Positions 17,072 to 25,956 of a stretch of DNA of 60,650 nt are shown one piece after another. Numbering within the stretch: position 1 is the first letter of the stretch; each line of letters opens with the position of its first letter. The notes beneath the pieces are model-generated. The model worked only from the letters and a program-made list of their open reading frames with translations. It searched no databases and was not told the DNA's origin. This DNA comes from Hyphomonas atlantica corrig. (GTDB lineage Bacteria; Pseudomonadota; Alphaproteobacteria; Caulobacterales; Hyphomonadaceae), in NCBI RefSeq assembly GCF_000682715.1, contig NZ_AWFH01000009.1, positions 1-60,650 on the forward strand, in the 5' to 3' direction. Both the position numbers and the translations under genes were made by a program.

Positions 17072-17338
17072 TTAGGAAAGCGCAGACACTCGGCGCTGGC
17101 GTGTTTGCTTCAGGCCATTGGCAGCCAGAACAGTCAGGCCAACTGCTCCGAGCGCCGCCGTATAGCATCCCCAGCAGTGAAGTAGCGGCGTTCCTGCGCT
17201 CGCGACAGGAAGGGCGACCGATTGGCCTAAGCAGGTTGGAATCAAAAGGGTGGATTGCGTCGAGGCCTGAACGGCCATCTTTACGAGGCCGACAGTCAGC
17301 AGCGCGGCTGAGGCGAGATAGGCGAATGTCGTTTTCAC
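17072..17338 (-). CDS. Small Cys-rich membrane protein between fixL and ccoN
   Basis: An 88-residue protein with two hydrophobic segments (about 5-25 and 58-77) and an HCWGCY motif at the start of the second, plus one more Cys (LIPTCLGQ). Start is the GTG at 17338, seven bases after AAGGGA; an ATG two bases upstream is followed at once by a stop. It is transcribed leftward ahead of fixL with a 30-bp gap. I do not recognise the family. The CxxC at a membrane edge and the location between the oxygen sensor and the copper-haem oxidase make a role in metal or thiol handling possible, but that is speculation. Confidence 0.6.
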   Translation of the reverse strand: MKTTFAYLASAALLTVGLVKMAVQASTQSTLLIPTCLGQSVALPVASAGTPLLHCWGCYTAALGAVGLTVLAANGLKQTRQRRVSALS

Positions 17339-17487
17339 ATCGAAGTCCCTTCAATTGATGCCGTTTCATAGAAAATGCGGACCAACTGTCCCATACGGGA
17401 AAGCCCCTATACGCGGGCCGAGGCGATCACCGTAATCAGGCGTCATACGAGTGAACCGCAACGCTCTGCGGAAGGGGCTTAGTTAGT

Positions 17488-19173
17488 ATGATGACACCAA
17501 ATTCCATTGCTTCAAACAGTAGCCGGGGCAGCATTGCGACTGTCTCGGTTGCCGTTGCGATATTCGGGGTGCTTTCCCTGATCATCGCAGGTCGCACGAT
17601 TGATCACGCCATGAGCATTCAGGCGATGACATTCATCGCGCTTGTCACGGCATTTCTCGTCGGGACGGGGATGTGGGCTGGCAATCTGCTGGACCGCAAT
17701 CCGTTTGATGAGACCAAATACGAAGACACGCTGGTCAAGTATGGCGTGTTTGCCTCCATGTTCTGGGGCATCGCGGGGCTTCTGGTCGGTGTGGTCATCG
17801 CATTGCAGCTGACCTTTCCGAACATCTTTTATTTTCCTGAATGGGGCTGGACGAACTTTGGTCGCTTGAGACCGCTGCACACAAGTGCAGTGATCTTTGC
17901 ATTTGGCGGCAACGTGTTGCTGGCGACAAGCTTTTACGTGGTTCAGCGCACCTGCCGCACGCGGATTGCTGGCGGAATGTGGCCTTGGTTTGTTTTCTGG
18001 GGCTATCAGTTCTTCATCGTTCTGGCAGCAACGGGCTATCTGCTCGGCGTTACGCAGTCGAAAGAATACGCTGAGCCGGAATGGTATGTGGACCTCTGGC
18101 TGACGATTGTCTGGGTGGCCTACCTGCTCGTCTTCCTTGGCACACTGTGGAAGCGGAAAGAGCCGCACATCTATGTGGCAAACTGGTTCTACCTGTCCTT
18201 CATCGTGACCATCGCGATGCTGCACATCGTTAACAATCTGTCCGTGCCGGTCAGCTGGACGGGCACCAAGTCCGTTCAGGTTTTTGCCGGTGTGCAAGAT
18301 GCGATGACGCAGTGGTGGTACGGCCACAACGCGGTTGGCTTCTTCCTGACGACCGGCTTCCTGGCGATCATGTACTACTTCATTCCGAAGCGGGTGAATC
18401 GGCCGGTTTATTCCTACCGCCTGTCGATCGTGCACTTCTGGAGCCTGATCTTCATCTACATCTGGGCGGGTCCGCACCATTTGCACTATACGGCTCTGCC
18501 GCAATGGGCGCAGACGCTTGGCATGACGTTCTCGATCATGCTCTGGATGCCTAGCTGGGGCGGTATGATCAATGGTGTCATGACGCTGTCAGGTGCTTGG
18601 GACAAGCTGCGCACGGATCCAGTTGTACGCATGATGGTGGTCTCGCTGGCCTTCTATGGCATGGCGACCTTTGAAGGACCATTGATGTCCGTTCGTGCGG
18701 TGAACTCGCTCAGCCACTATACGGAGTGGGGCATTGGCCACGTGCATTCAGGTGCGCTGGGCTGGGTCGGCTATATCAGCTTCGGCGCGCTCTATTGCCT
18801 TGTGCCCTGGCTTTACAAGAAGAAAGCTCTGTACTCGAAGTCTCTTGTTGAGTGGCACTTCTGGATCTCCACGATCGGCATCCTGTTCTACATGATTTCC
18901 ATGTGGTTCGCCGGGATCATGGAAGGTCTGATGTGGCGCGCCTACAATGAATACGGCTTCCTCGAATACAGCTTCGTTGAAACCGTCGAGGCAAAGCATA
19001 TCAGCTACATGATCCGTGCTTTGGGTGGTCTGCTGTACTTCAGCGGTGCCCTGATCATGGCCTACAACCTCGTGCGCTCCGCAATGGGCCACGGCGCTGC
19101 AGAGCCGATTGATGCCAAGCCTGACCCTTACGCAACCCCCGAGCCGCGCGCGACGCTGGTTCCTGCTGAATAG
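17488..19173 (+). CDS. ccoN: cbb3-type cytochrome c oxidase subunit I (CcoN)
   Basis: A 561-residue, twelve-helix catalytic subunit. Haem and copper ligands are visible: His in [13 protein letters not shown] (low-spin haem b), the CuB His in YGHNAVGFF, the His-His pair in [14 protein letters not shown], and His in [13 protein letters not shown] (haem b3 and b side). It reduces oxygen to water with high affinity at the inner membrane. It leads ccoNOQP-ccoGHIS. I did not find a canonical FNR/FixK dyad (TTGAT-N4-ATCAA) in the 149 bp upstream; only an isolated TTGAT at 17355-17359. Confidence 0.95.
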   Translation: MMTPNSIASNSSRGSIATVSVAVAIFGVLSLIIAGRTIDHAMSIQAMTFIALVTAFLVGTGMWAGNLLDRNPFDETKYEDTLVKYGVFASMFWGIAGLLVGVVIALQLTFPNIFYFPEWGWTNFGRLRPLHTSAVIFAFGGNVLLATSFYVVQRTCRTRIAGGMWPWFVFWGYQFFIVLAATGYLLGVTQSKEYAEPEWYVDLWLTIVWVAYLLVFLGTLWKRKEPHIYVANWFYLSFIVTIAMLHIVNNLSVPVSWTGTKSVQVFAGVQDAMTQWWYGHNAVGFFLTTGFLAIMYYFIPKRVNRPVYSYRLSIVHFWSLIFIYIWAGPHHLHYTALPQWAQTLGMTFSIMLWMPSWGGMINGVMTLSGAWDKLRTDPVVRMMVVSLAFYGMATFEGPLMSVRAVNSLSHYTEWGIGHVHSGALGWVGYISFGALYCLVPWLYKKKALYSKSLVEWHFWISTIGILFYMISMWFAGIMEGLMWRAYNEYGFLEYSFVETVEAKHISYMIRALGGLLYFSGALIMAYNLVRSAMGHGAAEPIDAKPDPYATPEPRATLVPAE

Positions 19174-19183
19174 GAGCTTGTCC

Positions 19184-19954
19184 ATGAGCATTATGAACAA
19201 ACATGGATTGCTGGAGCGGCATTCGCTGCTCCTCACCATCGGCATCCTCGTCGTCGTATCCATCGGCGGCCTGATCCAGATGGCCCCTCTCGCCTATATG
19301 GACAACACGATCGAGAAGGTTGACGGGATGCGCCCCTATACACCCCTCGAACTGATGGGCCGGGACATCTACATCCGCGAAGGCTGCTATGTCTGCCACA
19401 GCCAGATGGTCCGTCCCCTGCGGGATGAGGTTGAGCGCTACGGGCACTACTCTCTCGCCGCGGAAAGCATGTACGACCACCCCTTCCAGTGGGGATCGAA
19501 GCGGACGGGGCCGGATCTCGCCCGAGTGGGTGGCAAGTATTCTGCTGAATGGCAGGTCGACCACCTGAAGGATCCGCGCGCTCTGGTGCCGGAGAGTGTC
19601 ATGCCGCCTTATGCGTTCCTGGCCGATAAGAAGCTCAACTATGATCGGATCGAGGAGCGTTTGCGGACCGAGCGGATGCTTGGCGTACCCTACACGGATG
19701 AGATGATTGAGAACGCCGCGGGCCATATCTATGCTCAGGCCGATCCGGACGAGAAAGGCTACGACTATCTCGACAGCCTGATCGAAGAGTATGACGGCAT
19801 CGCAGGTCGCGACGGCTCGGTTGAGTATCGCGATTATGATGGAGACCGCACGCGCGTCACCGAGATGGATGCCATCGTTGCCTACCTCCAGATGACCGGC
19901 ACGCTGGTCGACTTCTCAACCTATGAGGCCAACGACCTCAGCAACCGTCGCTAG
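19184..19954 (+). CDS. ccoO: cbb3 oxidase monohaem cytochrome c subunit II (CcoO)
   Basis: A 256-residue subunit with one N-terminal membrane anchor (about 15-35), a single haem c motif CYVCH followed by [18 protein letters not shown], and an axial Met probably in the C-terminal MPPY segment. It passes electrons from CcoP to CcoN. The ATG at 19184 follows the ccoN stop by ten bases with TAGGAG as ribosome-binding site. A longer frame starting inside ccoN is not used because it would place hydrophilic sequence before the anchor. Confidence 0.95.
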   Translation: MSIMNKHGLLERHSLLLTIGILVVVSIGGLIQMAPLAYMDNTIEKVDGMRPYTPLELMGRDIYIREGCYVCHSQMVRPLRDEVERYGHYSLAAESMYDHPFQWGSKRTGPDLARVGGKYSAEWQVDHLKDPRALVPESVMPPYAFLADKKLNYDRIEERLRTERMLGVPYTDEMIENAAGHIYAQADPDEKGYDYLDSLIEEYDGIAGRDGSVEYRDYDGDRTRVTEMDAIVAYLQMTGTLVDFSTYEANDLSNRR

Positions 19955-19966
19955 GAGGATCACGGA

Positions 19967-20128
19967 ATGTATGAAGCACTTTCAAGTTTCGCTCAGACCG
20001 GCGGCCTGGTCTATTTCGTCCTGATGTTCCTGGCGGCTCTGGCCTACGCGCTTTGGCCCAACAATCAGGAAACTTTCGACCGCGCTGCAAATTCTCCGCT
20101 TGAAGACAAGGGGCCATCAAATGACTGA
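19967..20128 (+). CDS. ccoQ: cbb3 oxidase small subunit (CcoQ/FixQ)
   Basis: A 53-residue protein read directly from the sequence: one membrane helix (LVYFVLMFLAALAYALW, about 14-30) and a polar tail ending in GPSND. AGGAGG lies seven bases before the ATG. Size, single helix and position between ccoO and ccoP are those of CcoQ, which stabilises the oxidase complex. Its last eight bases overlap the start of ccoP. Confidence 0.9.
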   Translation: MYEALSSFAQTGGLVYFVLMFLAALAYALWPNNQETFDRAANSPLEDKGPSND

Positions 20129-21005
20129 TGAAACCAAAGACATTGATAAACACTCAGGTGTTGAGACGACCGGCCATTCCTGGGATGGTATCAAGGAACT
20201 GAACAATCCGTTGCCGCGCTGGTGGCTGTATGTCTGGTACATGACGATTGCCTGGGCCGTCGTTTACATGATCCTGATGCCTGCCATTCCGGCTCTGCCA
20301 GGTATGGGAACAAATACGAAAGGTGTCAGGGGTCATTCTGACCGTGTGGAAGTCGCCAAAGCCGTTGCGGACCTTCAGTCGGCTCGTGATGCGCAGTCGG
20401 TTGTGCTGCTGGATGCCAATCTGGAGACGATCGAGACAGACCGTACCTTGCAGCAATTCGCGCTCGCAATGGGGGAGAGTGCCTTCGGAGACAACTGCGC
20501 CACATGTCACGGTGCGGGTGGACGGGGTGCCATTGGCTATCCGGCTCTCGCAGATGATGTTTGGTTGTGGGATGGTTCTCTCGACGGCATTGAGTACACG
20601 ATCCGCCACGGCATCCGTCACGATGCGGATGACGCAACACGCTTCTCTGCGATGCCGGCATTTGGTCGTGACGGTCTTCTGACAGGGTCTCAAGTTGATG
20701 ATCTCGCGCAATATGTGCTCAGCCTGACAGACCGGAGCGATGATGCAGAAGCCGTCTCCCGTGCCGCGCCGATTTTCCAACAGCAATGTGCGACGTGTCA
20801 TGGCGTGGACGGAACGGGTGATCGCGCCCAGGGGGCACCGAACCTCACCGACGCGGAATGGCTCTACGGCGGTCGTGAAGAGAACATCCGGGCGACGATT
20901 TACAATGCCCGTAATTCTCACATGCCTGCCTGGGATGACCGCCTCGACGACGCAACGATCAAGGCGATCGCTGTCTACGTTCACTCGCTCAGCGGAGGCG
21001 AATAG
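20121..21005 (+). CDS. ccoP: cbb3 oxidase dihaem cytochrome c subunit III (CcoP)
   Basis: A 294-residue subunit with an N-terminal membrane helix (about 35-57) preceded by NNPLPRWWLY, the usual CcoP entry motif, and two haem c motifs, CATCHGAGG and CATCHGVDG. It accepts electrons from soluble cytochromes and hands them to CcoO. The ATG at 20121 overlaps the end of ccoQ by eight bases and follows AAGGGG. An upstream TTG in the same frame is ignored. Confidence 0.95.
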   Translation: MTDETKDIDKHSGVETTGHSWDGIKELNNPLPRWWLYVWYMTIAWAVVYMILMPAIPALPGMGTNTKGVRGHSDRVEVAKAVADLQSARDAQSVVLLDANLETIETDRTLQQFALAMGESAFGDNCATCHGAGGRGAIGYPALADDVWLWDGSLDGIEYTIRHGIRHDADDATRFSAMPAFGRDGLLTGSQVDDLAQYVLSLTDRSDDAEAVSRAAPIFQQQCATCHGVDGTGDRAQGAPNLTDAEWLYGGREENIRATIYNARNSHMPAWDDRLDDATIKAIAVYVHSLSGGE

Positions 21006-21013
21006 ACCCCGAC

Positions 21014-22486
21014 ATGGCCAGTTCGACCCTCATCGATAAAACGGCCACGCTCCCCGCCCAGCAGGGTGGGGAGCCGCCGCGGCATGAAGACCTTTATGCC
21101 AAGCGCAAGCAGATCTATCCCAAACTTGCGCATGGCAAGTTCAGGATGGTCAAATGGCTCGTGATGGCGGCCACTCTGGGGGTCTATTATGGATTGCCGT
21201 GGGTTCGCTGGAATCGCGGTGAGGGTGTACCGGACCAAGCGGTGCTGGCGGATTTCGCCAGTGAGAAATTCTACTTCTTTTTCATTGAGCTCTGGCCGCA
21301 GGATATTCACTTCATGGCCGGCGGGCTCATCCTCGCTGCGCTGCTCTTGTTTCTGGTCACGTCTTTGTTGGGGCGGGTCTGGTGTGGATACACTTGTCCG
21401 CAAACGGTATGGACGGATCTTTACATCTGGGTCGAGCGCGCATTCGAAGGCGACCGCGCCGCGCGCATGCGTCTGGACAAGGCGCCCTGGTCCGTCAACA
21501 AGCTTTCAAGAAAGCTCGGCAAACATGCAGTCTGGCTGATCATAGCGTTCTGGACAGGCGGCGCGTTTATTCTCTACTGGCATGATGCGCCTACGGTTGC
21601 AGCAGGCTGGTTCAAGGGCGAAGCGCCGCTGACTGCGTATTGGTTCGCCGGCATTTTGACGCTTACGACCTACTTCCTGGCAGGGACCATGCGCGAGCAG
21701 GTGTGCACCTACATGTGCCCCTGGCCGCGCATTCAGGGGGCTCTGACCGACGAACAGGCTCTGAATGTCACCTATCGGTACGACCGAGGGGAACCGCGTG
21801 GGCCGAAGCGAAAGTCCGAAAGCTGGGATGAGCGTGGCGACTGCATTGACTGCGATCAATGCGTTCAGGTTTGCCCGATGGGGATCGACATTCGCGATGG
21901 GGAGCAGTTGGAGTGCATTCATTGCGCCTTGTGCATTGATGCATGCGACGAGATGATGGTGAAGATCGGTCGCCCCAAAGGTCTGATAGCTTACGACACA
22001 CAGATTGCTGTCGCGGCGCGGAACGAGGGTTGCACACCGCCGAAACACAAGATCATTCGCGCGCGCACTCTGCTATACGCTGTTGTCATGTCTGTGATCG
22101 GAGTTTTGATGGTTTGGGGGCTTGCCACCAAATCGACTCTTGAGACCAATGTGCTGAAGGACCGCTCTCCGCCATATGTCATGCTGTCCGACGGGCGCAT
22201 CCAGAATGGCTACACGTTAAAGCTCGTGAACAAGGCCAGCGAGCCGCGGACCATGTTGCTGGACATTGCAGGCCCGGGGGGCCTCTCCTTCAAGGTTATC
22301 GGCATGGATCATGAGGGCAGCGAAACGCTCGAACTCCCCGTCGAAGGCTTCGGTGTTGATCGCTATAGAATTCTTGTCGCTGCAGAGGCCGGCGCACCAC
22401 GTCCGCAGATTACCTTCACCGTCACGGATGCGGAAACAGGTGAGGCTGATGTGAATATGTCGTCTTTCAGAGGAGCTGAACAATGA
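21014..22486 (+). CDS. ccoG: cbb3 oxidase accessory ferredoxin-like protein CcoG (RdxA/FixG)
   Basis: A 490-residue membrane protein with five or so helices, two cytosolic [4Fe-4S] motifs (CIDCDQCVQVCP and CIHCALCIDACD), a CGYTCPQTVW motif in the membrane domain and a C-terminal Ig-like FixG domain (about 380-490). It is thought to reduce copper for insertion into the oxidase. It lies eight bases after ccoP and overlaps ccoH by four bases. Confidence 0.93.
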   Translation: MASSTLIDKTATLPAQQGGEPPRHEDLYAKRKQIYPKLAHGKFRMVKWLVMAATLGVYYGLPWVRWNRGEGVPDQAVLADFASEKFYFFFIELWPQDIHFMAGGLILAALLLFLVTSLLGRVWCGYTCPQTVWTDLYIWVERAFEGDRAARMRLDKAPWSVNKLSRKLGKHAVWLIIAFWTGGAFILYWHDAPTVAAGWFKGEAPLTAYWFAGILTLTTYFLAGTMREQVCTYMCPWPRIQGALTDEQALNVTYRYDRGEPRGPKRKSESWDERGDCIDCDQCVQVCPMGIDIRDGEQLECIHCALCIDACDEMMVKIGRPKGLIAYDTQIAVAARNEGCTPPKHKIIRARTLLYAVVMSVIGVLMVWGLATKSTLETNVLKDRSPPYVMLSDGRIQNGYTLKLVNKASEPRTMLLDIAGPGGLSFKVIGMDHEGSETLELPVEGFGVDRYRILVAAEAGAPRPQITFTVTDAETGEADVNMSSFRGAEQ

Positions 22487-22995
22487 CTGGACAGATCATG
22501 AGTGCTGAACAGGTGCCCTCAAAGGGAAAGCTGACGGGATGGCACGTTCTCCTCATCATGCTTGGTTTCTTCGGCGTGATGTTCGCTGTGAACGGCGTGT
22601 TCCTTTATCATGCCATCACCAGCTTTCCGGGCGAGGATGTGAAGAAGTCCTACCTGCAAGGGCTGGATTATAATCACACGCTGGAGGCGAAGGCCGCGCA
22701 GGATCAACTCGGATGGAGCGCCGCCGCCGGCATGGTGGGCAGTGATCTCGTGTTCGACCTGACCGACGCCGACGGAAATCCGTTGGAAGGGTATCAGGTG
22801 ACGAGCGAGCTGCGCCGGGCGGCGAGCACGGCACATGACCAGATTGTGGAGATGGAGCCTCTCCAATCTGGAAGCTATGCGGTGAATTTGTCCGACTTGC
22901 CAGCAGGGCGCTGGGATGTTCAGTTTCAGGTCATTGATCCCGCCGGGGATGACATCCTGTTTCGCGCCGACAAGAGGATTGTCATCACACCATGA
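22483..22995 (+). CDS. ccoH: cbb3 oxidase assembly protein CcoH (FixH)
   Basis: A 170-residue protein with one N-terminal membrane helix (about 20-42, VLLIMLGFFGVMFAVNGVFL) and a periplasmic FixH domain. It is needed for stable assembly of the cbb3 complex in relatives. Start and stop both overlap neighbours by four bases (ATGA), so its level is coupled to ccoG and ccoI. Confidence 0.9.
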   Translation: MTGQIMSAEQVPSKGKLTGWHVLLIMLGFFGVMFAVNGVFLYHAITSFPGEDVKKSYLQGLDYNHTLEAKAAQDQLGWSAAAGMVGSDLVFDLTDADGNPLEGYQVTSELRRAASTAHDQIVEMEPLQSGSYAVNLSDLPAGRWDVQFQVIDPAGDDILFRADKRIVITP

Positions 22996-25235
22996 CGTCA
23001 TTGACGAGCACTGCGCCGGGCTGTCCGTCCGGTATGGCCCCCGCGGCAGAAAAGGCCACCAAGACGGGCTATGCGGGGTTCGTTCGACATGTCGGCGATG
23101 AGAATGCGCTCGATCTGGTCGTGCGCGGAGCGAAATGTGGTGGCTGTCTCAGCAAGATCGAAAAATCCGTGTCTGCCTTGCCGGGGGTCACGCAAGCTCG
23201 CCTGAATTTGTCCAATGGCCAGATGCGCGTTCGGTGGAAAGGTTCGCTGGCGGCTGACCGTATTGCGCAGACAGTCGCCGATCTTGGTTATGGCGTGGCG
23301 GCGCAGGCTGCTGACCAAGGGGCGGTCAACAAGGCCCGTGAAGAACGTTCGCTCCTGATCTCAATGGGTGTTGCCGGTTTCGCAGCGGCGAACATCATGC
23401 TGCTCTCGGTATCGGTCTGGGCTGGGCACGGAGAAATGGGCGAGGCGACGCGCCAGACCTTGCACGCGCTGTCGGGCGCAATCGCCCTGCCGGTGCTCCT
23501 GTTCTCTGGACGGCATTTCTTCCGCTCTGCCTGGGCCGCGCTCAGCAATGGGCACGCCAATATGGATGTGCCGATTTCTCTCGCGCTTAGTCTGGCGTTT
23601 GGCGTCAGCGTGTTCGAAACCTTCCGCGGCGGCGAGCACGCCTATTTCGACGCCGTTGTGATGCTCTGTTTCTTCTTGCTGATCGGACGCTTTCTGGATG
23701 CGCGTCTGCGCCGACAGGCACACGCCGCAGCGAATGCGCTTGCAGCCATGCAGACCAGCGCAGTTACGCGAGTGGCCGATAATGGAGAGGCAGTATCCGT
23801 TGCTGCAAGCGACGTTGCCGCGGGTGACCATATCCTGCTTGCGCCGGGTGAGCGCGCGATGGTCGATATGCGCATCCTCGCCGGAACAAGTGATGTCGAC
23901 GAGTCCCTGGTTACCGGAGAGTCCATTCCCCGCACATTCTCGCCAGGGATGGTGCTGCACGCAGGTGCAATCAATGTTTCGGCGCAACTGCGCGGAGAAG
24001 CGCTGAAGGCGGTCGAGGACTCGCTGCTTTCCCAGATTGGAGAAATGCTGGAAGCAGGCGAGCAGCGCCGGTCTGCCTATCGCCGCATCGCGGATCGTGC
24101 GGTTTCTATCTATGTGCCGTTCGTTCACACGACGGCTGCGCTGGCCTGTGTTGGCTGGCTGCTGCTGGGGGCATCACTGCCGGACGCACTAATGATTGCG
24201 GCGGCGACATTGATCATCACGTGCCCCTGCGCGCTCGCACTGGCTGCGCCGGTGGCGCAAGTTGTTGCTGCGGGCCGCCTGTTCCGAAAGGGCGTCTATT
24301 TGCGTTCAGGCGATGCGTTTGAGCGTCTAGCCGAGATTGATCATATCGTTTTCGACAAGACGGGAACGCTCACTCTGGGTACACCCAAGCTGAACTCCAT
24401 TTTGATCGGCGATCGTCAGCTCGAGGCACGTTCACAAGAGGCCAGTCGCCTGCTCTCTGACGCGGCCCGTCTGGCCAGAGCCAGCCACCATCCGCTCTCC
24501 CGCGCACTGGTGTCAGCCGCAGGCGTCGGGGCAGCAGCCGAAAACGTGAAAGAGATTGCCGGACACGGTCTTGAAGCTGAACTCGACGGAATGATCTGGC
24601 GCTTGGGCTCTGCCGCATGGGTCGGCGCGGAGGCCGATGGCGAAGCATCTGGACCGTCTCTCTGGTTCTCGCGAGGGGATGAGCCAGAAGTGAAATTCCA
24701 GTTCACAGACGACATTCAGCCCGGCGCGCGTGAAGCGCTCGATACGTTGCGTGACCAGTCCATCAGCCTTGAGATCGTGTCCGGTGACCAGAACGCTTCG
24801 GTATCCGCACTGGCCAATTCTCTGGGCATCAGTGACTGGACCGGCGAAGCCAAACCCAAGGACAAGGTCGCCGGGCTGGAGGCGCTGCGCACGCAGGATG
24901 CGCATGTGCTCATGGTTGGAGATGGGTTGAATGATGCTGGTGCGTTATCTCTGGCCCATGCCTCGCTCGCGCCCGGCGCGGCGATCGACATCAGCCAGTC
25001 TGCCAGCGACGCGGTCTATGGTGGCGGCATGCAGGCCATTCCGCTCATTCTCAAAGTTGCCAGAAAGACGCGCGCCATCATGCGCCAGAATTTCGCTCTC
25101 GCCGCAGCTTATAACGTCATCGCGGTTCCGATCGCGGTGACGGGGAACGTCACGCCGCTTGTGGCCGCCATAGCGATGTCGCTATCGTCGATTATCGTGA
25201 CATTGAACGCCATGCGGCTCCAGATCGGGGAATAG
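22992..25235 (+). CDS. ccoI: Copper-transporting P-type ATPase CcoI (FixI)
   Basis: A 747-residue P1B ATPase: N-terminal metal-binding domain with GAKCGGC (about 50-56), eight membrane helices, the copper-site CPC in TCPCALALAAP, the phosphorylation motif DKTGTLT, and GDGLNDAG. In place of the usual MxCxxC the binding loop is KCGGC, as in FixI proteins. It pumps Cu(I) out of the cytosol to supply CuB of CcoN. Its ATG overlaps the ccoH stop. Confidence 0.93.
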   Translation: MTSLTSTAPGCPSGMAPAAEKATKTGYAGFVRHVGDENALDLVVRGAKCGGCLSKIEKSVSALPGVTQARLNLSNGQMRVRWKGSLAADRIAQTVADLGYGVAAQAADQGAVNKAREERSLLISMGVAGFAAANIMLLSVSVWAGHGEMGEATRQTLHALSGAIALPVLLFSGRHFFRSAWAALSNGHANMDVPISLALSLAFGVSVFETFRGGEHAYFDAVVMLCFFLLIGRFLDARLRRQAHAAANALAAMQTSAVTRVADNGEAVSVAASDVAAGDHILLAPGERAMVDMRILAGTSDVDESLVTGESIPRTFSPGMVLHAGAINVSAQLRGEALKAVEDSLLSQIGEMLEAGEQRRSAYRRIADRAVSIYVPFVHTTAALACVGWLLLGASLPDALMIAAATLIITCPCALALAAPVAQVVAAGRLFRKGVYLRSGDAFERLAEIDHIVFDKTGTLTLGTPKLNSILIGDRQLEARSQEASRLLSDAARLARASHHPLSRALVSAAGVGAAAENVKEIAGHGLEAELDGMIWRLGSAAWVGAEADGEASGPSLWFSRGDEPEVKFQFTDDIQPGAREALDTLRDQSISLEIVSGDQNASVSALANSLGISDWTGEAKPKDKVAGLEALRTQDAHVLMVGDGLNDAGALSLAHASLAPGAAIDISQSASDAVYGGGMQAIPLILKVARKTRAIMRQNFALAAAYNVIAVPIAVTGNVTPLVAAIAMSLSSIIVTLNAMRLQIGE

Positions 25236-25241
25236 GGCGAT

Positions 25242-25394
25242 ATGACCATCATCGTGTATCTGATACCCGTTGCCCTCGTGCTGGGCCTGCTCGGGCTCGG
25301 GGCGTTCATCTGGTCGATCCGGTCCGGCCAGTTCGATGACATGCAAGGCCCGGCCTACCGCATCCTGGACGATGATGACGATACCCCTGCCTGA
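25242..25394 (+). CDS. ccoS: cbb3 oxidase assembly protein CcoS (FixS)
   Basis: A 50-residue protein with one membrane helix (about 5-25) followed by SIRSGQFDDMQGPAYRIL, the CcoS hallmark (helix, then GQFDD and a Gly-Pro-x-x-Arg-Ile-Leu stretch), and an acidic tail. It is required for cofactor insertion into CcoN. It starts six bases after ccoI and ends the cco operon; no terminator hairpin is evident before cobU 52 bp later. Confidence 0.92.
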   Translation: MTIIVYLIPVALVLGLLGLGAFIWSIRSGQFDDMQGPAYRILDDDDDTPA

Positions 25395-25446
25395 TGTGTT
25401 CCGGATTGCCTTTGCGCTTTGCGCGCTGTCCTGCCATTAGGTCTCG

Positions 25447-25956
25447 ATGACCAAGTATTTGATCCTCGGCGGAGCGCGTTCCGGCAAGAGTTCCCGCGCG
25501 CAATCGCTTGCCGAAGCGGCATCTCCGCAGCGTGTCTTCATCGCGACGGCAGAGGCTCTGGACACGGAGATGGCAGACCGTATCGCACGCCATCAGGCGG
25601 ATAGGGGGCAAGGCTGGCGAACGCTTGAAGTGCCGCTGGACCTCGTCAGCTCCATCAAGGCAAACGAAGGCTCGGATGAATTCCTCCTCATTGATTGCCT
25701 GACGCTCTGGTTATCAAACCTGTTCCATCATGAGCGCGATCTTGCAGCTGAAGCAGACGCCTTGTGCGAGGCACTGTCGCAATCAAATTGCAGCATTGCG
25801 CTCGTCTCAAATGAGATCGGTCTCGGGCTTGTCCCGGAGACAAGCCTTGGCCGTAAATTCCGGGATGCACAGGGACGTTTGAACCAGCGCGTCGCCAAAG
25901 TCTGCGATCAGGTCGAGTTCGTCGCGGCGGGGCTTCCACTCAAACTGAAAGGCTGA
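25447..25956 (+). CDS. cobU: Adenosylcobinamide kinase / guanylyltransferase
   Basis: A 169-residue P-loop enzyme (GGARSGKS at 7-14), with the guanylate-attachment His in the RHQADRG segment and an LLIDCLTLWLSNL strand. It phosphorylates adenosylcobinamide and transfers GMP from GTP to give AdoCbi-GDP, the substrate of CobS encoded at 35335-36093. It is also called CobP in aerobic-pathway species. It runs opposite to the B12 operon, and its last 17 bases overlap the end of cobD on the other strand. It may be read from cco transcripts or from a promoter in the 52-bp gap. Confidence 0.92.
   Translation: MTKYLILGGARSGKSSRAQSLAEAASPQRVFIATAEALDTEMADRIARHQADRGQGWRTLEVPLDLVSSIKANEGSDEFLLIDCLTLWLSNLFHHERDLAAEADALCEALSQSNCSIALVSNEIGLGLVPETSLGRKFRDAQGRLNQRVAKVCDQVEFVAAGLPLKLKG

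Noticed and set aside
17351..17375. FNR/FixK box upstream of ccoN
   Set aside because: TTGAT is present but the second half is TTTCA rather than ATCAA, so only a half-site exists.
25242..25446. A terminator between ccoS and cobU
   Set aside because: No stem of useful length followed by T residues was seen.
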